From Microbacterium karelineae (GTDB lineage Bacteria; Actinomycetota; Actinomycetes; Actinomycetales; Microbacteriaceae), in NCBI RefSeq assembly GCF_009745985.1, contig NZ_WFIX01000183.1, positions 37,135 to 101,134 on the forward strand: 64,000 nt of DNA. Direction: 5' to 3'. Position numbers and translations under genes: made by a program. A model generated the notes under the pieces. That model worked only from the letters and a program-made list of their open reading frames with translations, was not told the DNA's origin and did not search any database. Position 1 is the first letter of the stretch. Every line of letters begins with the position of its first letter. This document shows, piece by piece, positions 54,133-64,000 of the stretch.

Positions 54133-55521
54133 ATGAAGACGCTGCATTTCGGAGTATTCGAGGTCATGGGCCCGCAGGTGGGCGGCACGCTCAGCTGGCC
54201 GCACCCGCTGAGTGCGAGCATCGACTACGCCGATCCGCAGCATTGGATCCGCATGGCGCGCACGGTCGAGGACGCCGGCTTCGACTTCCTGTTCTTCGCG
54301 GGCGGATACGGCTATCCGATCGTCGGCGACGACATCTCGCGCGTCGCAGTCGAGCGGGGGATCAACTTCGCGGGCCTCGATCCCGACTACCTCATCCCGA
54401 TGCTCGCCCAGGCCACCTCGCGGCTCGGATTCGTCGTGACCATGCCGACGGGAGTCGACCATCCCGTGCAGCTCGCGCGCCGATTCACGACGCTCGATCA
54501 CCTCACCCGCGGCCGCATCGGCTGGAACATCGTGACGGGCGCCTCCCAGAACGCCGTCGCCGATGTCTTCGGCCATGACGAGATGGTGCCGCACGACGTG
54601 CGCTACGCCATGGCGCGCGAGTTCGTCGAGCTCGCGGCGACGATGTGGGAGTCGTCGTGGAGCGACGACGCGCTCGTCGCCGACAGGGTGACGGGCGAGT
54701 TCGCGCGGCGCGACGGCGTGCGCCGCCTCGACTATGCGGGCGAGCACTACTCCTCCCGCGGCTACTACACGGCGCCCCCGTCGCCGCAGCGCACGCCCGT
54801 GCTGTTCCAGGCGGGGACCTCGCCGACGGGTCGTGCGTTCGCCGCCGGAAGCGCCGAGTGCGTGTTCGTGCAGGCGACGACGCCGACGCGCACGGCGTCC
54901 GCCGTCGCCGACATCCGCCGGCTCGCGGACGAGCGCGGCCGCGACGGCGCCGGGCTGAAGCTCATGGCGGGCATGACGGTCTTCGTCGCGGAGACCGCCG
55001 ACCGAGCGCGCGAGCTCGAGGCCGAGTTCGACGCGATGCAGACCGACGAGATCGTCGCGGCGCTGTACGCGGGGAACACCGGGATCGACCTGCTGTCGCT
55101 CGACCCGGATCGCACGCTGCACCAGGTTCTCGACGCGGGCGGGCCGGTCGGACAGATGGGGACGAGCAACATCGAGCGCTTCCTCGGCGACGACGCACCG
55201 ATGGTGCGCGAGATCCTCGACCAGCTGCGCGGCCGCGGTACGCGCGGATTCCGTGTCGTGGGCGACGGCGCGAGCGTGGCCGATCAGATCGAGCGTCTCG
55301 CGGCGGAGACCGACCTCGACGGGTTCCTCATCGAACCGGTCTTCGCCCCGTCCGATCTCGAGGCGTTCGGTCGGCTCGTCATGCCGATCCTCCGCGGCCG
55401 CGGGCGCCTCGCCGATGCCAGGCCGGGCGAGACGCTCCGCGCGCGGATGACCCAGACGCCCGAGAACGACCGGTTGGGATCCGCGCACCCCGTGATCGCC
55501 GCGGCCCCGGTCCCCGCCTGA
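54133..55521 (+). CDS. FMN-dependent monooxygenase 1 (NtaA/SnaA/DszA family)
   Basis: The protein has 462 residues from the ATG at 54133. It is a luciferase-like TIM barrel: HWIRMARTVEDAGFDFLFFAGGYGYP, TTLDHLTRGRIGWNIVTGASQNA, YSSRGYYTAPPSPQRTPVLFQAGTSPTGRAFAAGSAECVFVQ. These segments define the two-component NtaA/DszA group, which uses reduced FMN supplied by a separate reductase and O2 to oxidise and often cleave N- or S-heterocycles or chelators. A second, related enzyme lies at 56239, and a reductase at 57644. It lies 92 bp after the deaminase gene, probably in the same transcript. Confidence 0.9.
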   Translation: MKTLHFGVFEVMGPQVGGTLSWPHPLSASIDYADPQHWIRMARTVEDAGFDFLFFAGGYGYPIVGDDISRVAVERGINFAGLDPDYLIPMLAQATSRLGFVVTMPTGVDHPVQLARRFTTLDHLTRGRIGWNIVTGASQNAVADVFGHDEMVPHDVRYAMAREFVELAATMWESSWSDDALVADRVTGEFARRDGVRRLDYAGEHYSSRGYYTAPPSPQRTPVLFQAGTSPTGRAFAAGSAECVFVQATTPTRTASAVADIRRLADERGRDGAGLKLMAGMTVFVAETADRARELEAEFDAMQTDEIVAALYAGNTGIDLLSLDPDRTLHQVLDAGGPVGQMGTSNIERFLGDDAPMVREILDQLRGRGTRGFRVVGDGASVADQIERLAAETDLDGFLIEPVFAPSDLEAFGRLVMPILRGRGRLADARPGETLRARMTQTPENDRLGSAHPVIAAAPVPA

Positions 55522-55570
55522 CGGGGCCGCCGTTCCGGACGGGCGCGATGTGCCTCCTATCCTGGAGCGC

Positions 55571-56146
55571 ATGACCTCCACTCCCGAGCGCGATCGCCTG
55601 CTCGATCTGGTCGCCGACCTGATCCTGCGCGAGGGGATGATCGATGTCAGCCTCAGCGCGATCGCCCGCGGCGTCGGATCCAACAACCGCATGCTCCTGT
55701 ACTACTTCGAGTCGAAGGAGAACCTCCTCGACGAGGCGTCGGTGCGCGCGTTCGACCGCTTCGAGCGCCTGCGCGACCTGTTCGCGCGATTGGCTGGCGA
55801 CGGGTCCCTCGAGGACCGGCTGCTCGCCGCGTGGGATGACCTGTCGGCGCCGGAGAACGTGCCGTATCTGCGGATGTACTTCCAGCGGTTCGGGGTCGCG
55901 ATGCGCGACGCGGATCAGTGGGCGTCGTTCACGGAGCGCGCGGGACACGAGTGGGTCGACCTCACGTGGCGGGTCATCGCGGACGAGGGGCACGGCGAGG
56001 AGCGGGCGCGCGTCGTCGCGACCGAGATCGTCGCTCTGTGGCGCGGCCTGCAGTTCGCTCTCCTGACGGGGGTGGATCCGGATCGGCTGCGGGCCGCCTA
56101 CGGCGTGGGCGTCCGCGGGGCGCTGGCCGCGCTCGACGAGTCCTGA
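55571..56146 (+). CDS. TetR family regulator of the heterocycle regulon
   Basis: The protein has 191 residues; the ATG at 55571 has GGAG upstream. Residues about 8-55 form the helix-turn-helix (LREGMIDVSLSAIARGVGSNNRMLLYYFESKENL). The rest is the helical ligand domain. It lies between the two monooxygenase genes on the same strand. The perfect palindrome 53 bp downstream and the related site at 49514 are its likely operators; binding and the inducer are inferred. Confidence 0.87.
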   Translation: MTSTPERDRLLDLVADLILREGMIDVSLSAIARGVGSNNRMLLYYFESKENLLDEASVRAFDRFERLRDLFARLAGDGSLEDRLLAAWDDLSAPENVPYLRMYFQRFGVAMRDADQWASFTERAGHEWVDLTWRVIADEGHGEERARVVATEIVALWRGLQFALLTGVDPDRLRAAYGVGVRGALAALDES

Positions 56147-56198
56147 TCACGGCTTGTTCTCGCCGCCGTGACGCGGGGGAAACATGCCGCTCGTAGCG

Positions 56199-56218
56199 TG
56201 TGAACTGATCAGTTCACA
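56199..56218. promoter_or_regulatory. Perfect 20-bp palindromic operator before monooxygenase 2
   Basis: TGTGAACTGATCAGTTCACA is a perfect palindrome 20 bp upstream of the ATG at 56239. Together with 49514-49531 it defines a local two-site regulon. Its place just before the start suggests repression by blocking initiation. Confidence 0.8.
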
Positions 56219-56238
56219 TACGAGCGAGAGGCAGGCCC

Positions 56239-57618
56239 ATGGCGGAACCGTGGAAGATCGGCATGTTCCAGTGCGCGGGGCTGATGGGGGCGTGGAAGCT
56301 CCCGGAGAACAGGTCCACGGAGCTGTTCGAGCTCGACCATTGGATCCGCATGGTGCGGCGCTGCGAGGACGCGGGGGCCGACTTCTTCTTCTTCGCCGAC
56401 GACTACGGGTACCCCGTCGTGGGCGACGGGATCCCCGATACGGCGGTCCGCGGCGGGGTGCAGTTCCCCAAGGGCGACCCCACGATGATCCTCCCGGCGC
56501 TCGCGGCCGTGACGGAGCGCATCGGCCTCGTCACCACGCTCTCGACCCAGGTCGAGCTGCCTCCGATGGTCGCCCGCAAGATGGCGACCCTCGACCATAT
56601 GACGAACGGCCGAGTGGGCTGGAACATCGTCACCGGCGCGGGGCAGAACGCGTCGGCGCGGCTGTTCGGGCGCCCGCTGACCGAGCACGACGCGCGCTAT
56701 GAGATCGCTGACGACCACGTCGACCTCAGCCTGAAGCTGTGGGAGGGGTGCTGGGACGAAGGTGCGCTGCGGGTCGATCGCGACGCGGGCGTCTACGCCG
56801 ATCCGGACGGTGTGCGCGAGATCGTGCACGACGGCCCGCACTTCCGTTCCCGCGGTGTGCTCGCCGTGCCGCCGGGGCCGCAGCGCACGCCGATGCTCTT
56901 CCAGGCCGGCGCGTCGGTGCCGGGGCGGGCTCTGGCGGCGAAGTACGCGGAGGCGGTGTTCCTCGCCGCCGAGGTGCCCGCGCTGAAGGAGCAGATCGCC
57001 GACATCCGGCGGCGCGCCGCCGAGAACGGCAGGGATCCGCGGGGCATCAAGTGCCTGATCGCGGGCACCTTCTACGTCGGCGAGACGAACGAGGACGCGC
57101 AGCGGATCCGGGCGCGGCAGGTGGCGACGAAGACGCTCGACGACGCGGCCGCCTCCTATGCGTTCTTCACGGGCCTCGATCTGTCGAAGATGGATCCGGA
57201 CAAGCCGCTCGACCCGGAGGCGGGCCTCACTCAGACAGGACGCACGAACGTCGAGCGCTTCCTCGGGCCGAACGCGCCGACGGTGCGCGAGATCCTCGAG
57301 GAGTTCCAGGCGAACAGCGTCATGGGCGCGCCCTATGTCGGGAGCCCGGTCGAGGTCGTCGACGAGGCGCAGGCGGTCCTCGACGAGACCGATGCCGACG
57401 GCTTCCTCGTGCAGCCGGATCACACGGGGACGTTCGACAGCTTCATCGACCTCGTCATGCCGGAGCTGCGCCGACGCGGCCTGGTCGCCGATGCAGTGGA
57501 GCGGACGACGCTCCGCGAACGGCTGACGGGATCGGGATCCCCGCACCTCGCGCCGGAGCATCCGGGGGCCGCCTACCGACGCACGACGGAGCCGGCGCGC
57601 GAACCGGCCGGCGTCTGA
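56239..57618 (+). CDS. FMN-dependent monooxygenase 2 (NtaA/SnaA/DszA family)
   Basis: The protein has 459 residues; GAGAGGCAGG precedes the ATG. It parallels the enzyme at 54133: HWIRMVRRCEDAGADFFFFADDYGYP, ATLDHMTNGRVGWNIVTGAGQNAS, FRSRGVLAVPPGPQRTPMLFQAGASVPGRALAAKYAEAVF. The two share the fold but differ enough to suggest successive steps on one substrate rather than redundancy. In Microbacteriaceae, riboflavin lyase (RcaE) is, from memory, a two-component flavin monooxygenase of similar type, so a flavin-like substrate is one possibility. It begins a second transcript with the flavin reductase, under the palindrome at 56199. Confidence 0.9.
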   Translation: MAEPWKIGMFQCAGLMGAWKLPENRSTELFELDHWIRMVRRCEDAGADFFFFADDYGYPVVGDGIPDTAVRGGVQFPKGDPTMILPALAAVTERIGLVTTLSTQVELPPMVARKMATLDHMTNGRVGWNIVTGAGQNASARLFGRPLTEHDARYEIADDHVDLSLKLWEGCWDEGALRVDRDAGVYADPDGVREIVHDGPHFRSRGVLAVPPGPQRTPMLFQAGASVPGRALAAKYAEAVFLAAEVPALKEQIADIRRRAAENGRDPRGIKCLIAGTFYVGETNEDAQRIRARQVATKTLDDAAASYAFFTGLDLSKMDPDKPLDPEAGLTQTGRTNVERFLGPNAPTVREILEEFQANSVMGAPYVGSPVEVVDEAQAVLDETDADGFLVQPDHTGTFDSFIDLVMPELRRRGLVADAVERTTLRERLTGSGSPHLAPEHPGAAYRRTTEPAREPAGV

Positions 57619-57643
57619 CCGAGCAGAGAGAGCATTCGAGAGC

Positions 57644-58162
57644 ATGAGCACTTCCCAGACACAGATTCCCGGCGTCGAGGCGCGCGCGTTCCGCAGCGCC
57701 ATGGGGCGGTACGCCTCGGGCGTCACCGTGGTGACGGGGCACGACGGAGCGGAGCCCGTGGGCTTCACCTGCCAGTCGTTCTACAGCGTCTCGATCGAGC
57801 CGATGCTCGTCTCGTTCTGTGTGATGAAGACGTCGACGTCGTATCCGCGGATCCGCAGCTCGGGGCGCTTCGCCGTCAACGTCCTCGCGGGCGAGCAGGA
57901 GGAGGTGTCGACGAGGTTCGCACGGAAGGGCGTCGACAAGTGGGCCGGTCTGGAGTGGGGCATGTCCGGGGCGGGGAACCCGCTGCTTCCCGGCGCGCTC
58001 CTCTCTGTGTGCTGCCGACTGTGGGCGGAGCACGATGCGGGCGATCACTGGATCGTGCTGGGGGAGGTGCAGCAGGTGAGCATGCCGGACGAGCCGAGCG
58101 ACCCGCTGCTCTTCTATCGCGGGGCGTATCACCGGCTGGCGGCGCTCGGATCCGCGGCGTAG
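57644..58162 (+). CDS. Flavin reductase (NtaB/HpaC-like)
   Basis: The protein has 172 residues from the ATG at 57644, 25 bp after monooxygenase 2. FRSAMGRYASGVTVVTGHDG, FTCQSFYSVSIEPMLVSFCV and FAVNVLAGEQEEVSTRFA are the standard flavin-binding split-barrel segments. Near the end, HHR-type family motifs appear as YRGAYHRL. It would use NAD(P)H to supply FMNH2 to both monooxygenases. It ends the regulon; the rRNA operon promoter region follows. Confidence 0.92.
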   Translation: MSTSQTQIPGVEARAFRSAMGRYASGVTVVTGHDGAEPVGFTCQSFYSVSIEPMLVSFCVMKTSTSYPRIRSSGRFAVNVLAGEQEEVSTRFARKGVDKWAGLEWGMSGAGNPLLPGALLSVCCRLWAEHDAGDHWIVLGEVQQVSMPDEPSDPLLFYRGAYHRLAALGSAA

Positions 58163-58192
58163 TCGCGCGACACGCCCGGATGGCGGCCCGAG

Positions 58193-58221
58193 TTGGCGCG
58201 GTGTTCACGTCCGCGTAATGT
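58193..58221 (+). promoter_or_regulatory. Candidate upstream rrn promoter
   Basis: TTGGCG, a 17-bp spacer and TAATGT. Weaker match than the promoter at 58439, but correctly spaced. Confidence 0.4.
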
Positions 58222-58438
58222 ATTCACTTGTCGCCGCCAAGCGGTGAGGTTGAGCCGGAAGGTTCCTTCATCCCAGACAGGCGACACAGCGAAGATGACT
58301 GGTTCGGATTCGCTCCTGTGTGAGCAGGCTTCTCGGTTCGAGGGCGTTCAGGTTTCACTCAGGTGCGGTTCGTAAGGTTGTCTCTTGTGCCTCAGGGCTC
58401 AAGCGGTTGGGTTCGATCACAGCTACGGCGTGTCGGGT

Positions 58439-58466
58439 TTGACAGCGAGGACCTGGGGGATAAGAT
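58439..58466 (+). promoter_or_regulatory. Main rrn promoter
   Basis: TTGACA (58439-58444), a 16-bp spacer and TAAGAT (58461-58466), about 220 bp before the 16S 5' end. A perfect -35 in such a GC-rich genome supports a strong sigma-70-type promoter. Confidence 0.7.
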
Positions 58467-58688
58467 AGAGAAGTTGCCCCGGAGGGCTCAGTCGGGAGGC
58501 TGAGGGCCGGGTGCGTCTGATCCTTGAGAACTCAACAGCGTGCACTTGTCAAATGCCAATTTATTGATTGTCCCTGGCCTTTTGGTCAGAGCAATTCCTT
58601 TTTGGATCATTTGGTGTCAGATGACATCACATTGGTCAGCATCAAACTCGCTGCTCACTCGTTTTCCCGTGTGGGTATGCATTTTTTC

Positions 58689-63690
<5,002 letters not shown>

Positions 63691-63697
63691 TTCGTTC

Positions 63698-63733
63698 TTC
63701 TTAACGATCTTCGCGTCCACTTTGTGGTTCTCA
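63698..63733 (+). other. 3' arm of the 23S processing stem
   Basis: This segment is complementary over about 36 nt with few mismatches to 60504-60539 upstream of 23S (TGAGAAC with GTTCTCA, GTGGACGCGA with TCGCGTCCAC). The double-stranded RNA is the expected RNase III cleavage site. Confidence 0.75.
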
Positions 63734-63836
63734 GGGTATGGTTTGCGCCGTACTTGTGGGGACAAGTAAACAGTGTCCAGCTGTTGAAGCACAGGTTTGC
63801 CTGCGCCTCTTTTGAGGGGTGTGTGGTGGTAGGTGT

Positions 63837-63953
63837 TTCGGTGGTTATTGCGAGAGGGAAACGCCCGGTTACATTCCGAACCCGGAAGCTAAGCCTCTCA
63901 GCGCCGATGGTACTGCACCGGGGACGGTGTGGGAGAGTAGGTCGCCGCCGGAC
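63837..63953 (+). rRNA. rrf: 5S ribosomal RNA
   Basis: About 117 nt, from TTCGGTGGTTATTGCGAGAGGG to GTCGCCGCCGGAC. CGAACCCGGAAGCTAAGCC and GATGGTACTGCACCGGGGACGGTGTGGGAGAGTAGG contain the standard 5S loops. Ends are approximate by a few bases. Confidence 0.95.
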
Positions 63954-63963
63954 TTCACGTAGA

Positions 63964-63997
63964 CGAAAGGGTCGCCCAATGCTGGGCGACCCTTTCG
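63964..63997 (+). terminator. Terminator of the rRNA operon
   Basis: A perfect 15-bp stem (63964-63978 with 63983-63997) around the loop ATGC, 10 bp beyond 5S; the right arm includes CCCTTTCG. Confidence 0.9.
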
Positions 63998-64000
63998 TGC

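Larger units (their letters stand above)
58163..58688 (+). other. rRNA operon promoter and leader region
   Basis: A 526-bp non-coding stretch before 16S rRNA. It holds two promoter candidates (58193-58221 and 58439-58466) and, at 58545-58555, a segment pairing with 60314-60324 beyond the 16S 3' end, forming the 16S processing stem. Base composition shifts to the lower GC typical of rRNA leaders. No protein gene is supported. Confidence 0.85.

Overview
The window is high-GC actinobacterial chromosome. The 16S gene at 58.7-60.2 kb, the absence of tRNAs in the rRNA spacer, the many GTG starts and 4-nt start/stop overlaps, and the tilS-hpt-ftsH-folE-folP-folB-folK order all fit Microbacteriaceae, probably Microbacterium or a close relative. 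This is a judgement by eye; no database search was possible.

Layout. 0-5 kb: the end of a GtrA-like membrane protein, the tRNA hydroxylase trhO, a secreted M23 peptidase with a long Pro-Thr tail, and a BCCT osmolyte transporter. 5-12.6 kb: polymer degradation. Two tandem secreted pectate lyase/pectin methylesterase proteins (one with a truncated esterase half) lie downstream of a perfect LacI-type palindrome. They are followed by a D-serine-dehydratase-like enzyme, a TetR regulator divergent from a secreted cutinase with the geometry of PET hydrolases, and a TipA-like MerR regulator. 12.7-15.5 kb: a small foreign island between two 95-bp direct repeats made from the 3' part of tRNA-Phe and its terminator. 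It carries a TIR-domain protein, an unknown small protein and a frameshifted ORF, with no integrase. 15.4-15.7 kb: tRNA-Phe, tRNA-Asp and tRNA-Glu.

15.9-31 kb: core genes. These are an M23/coiled-coil hydrolase, ppa, tilS, a frameshifted membrane protein, hpt, ftsH, the folate genes folE-P-B-K, a DUF3180 protein, two PH-domain membrane proteins, a Rossmann/DUF2520 protein and lysS. 31-41 kb: a lipoprotein, a DUF4192 protein, a small membrane protein, cls, a lipid kinase, serS, a HAD phosphatase, an LCP cell-wall ligase between two tRNA-Ser genes, and an MFS transporter.

41-58.2 kb: three catabolic or uptake modules. The first is a GAF/PucR-type regulator divergent from an alcohol dehydrogenase and a permease. 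The second is an iron-siderophore ABC system with an IdeR/DtxR-like box touching its start codon. The third, the most interesting, is a two-transcript regulon at 49.5-58.2 kb: an ABC importer with a THI5/NMT1-like binding protein, an adenosine-deaminase-family hydrolase, two NtaA/DszA-type flavin monooxygenases, a flavin reductase and a TetR regulator. The two transcripts share the same palindromic operator. It looks like import plus oxidative breakdown of an aminated heterocycle, but the substrate is unknown. 58.2-64 kb: a complete rRNA operon (16S-23S-5S) with promoter, processing stems and terminator.

Three sequence-level patterns cut across genes: a family of 52-bp palindromic repeats (three copies), a strong excess of the hexamer GGATCC in resident DNA that disappears in the tRNA-Phe island, and several GTG/ATG starts placed directly after a -10 box, suggesting leaderless mRNAs.
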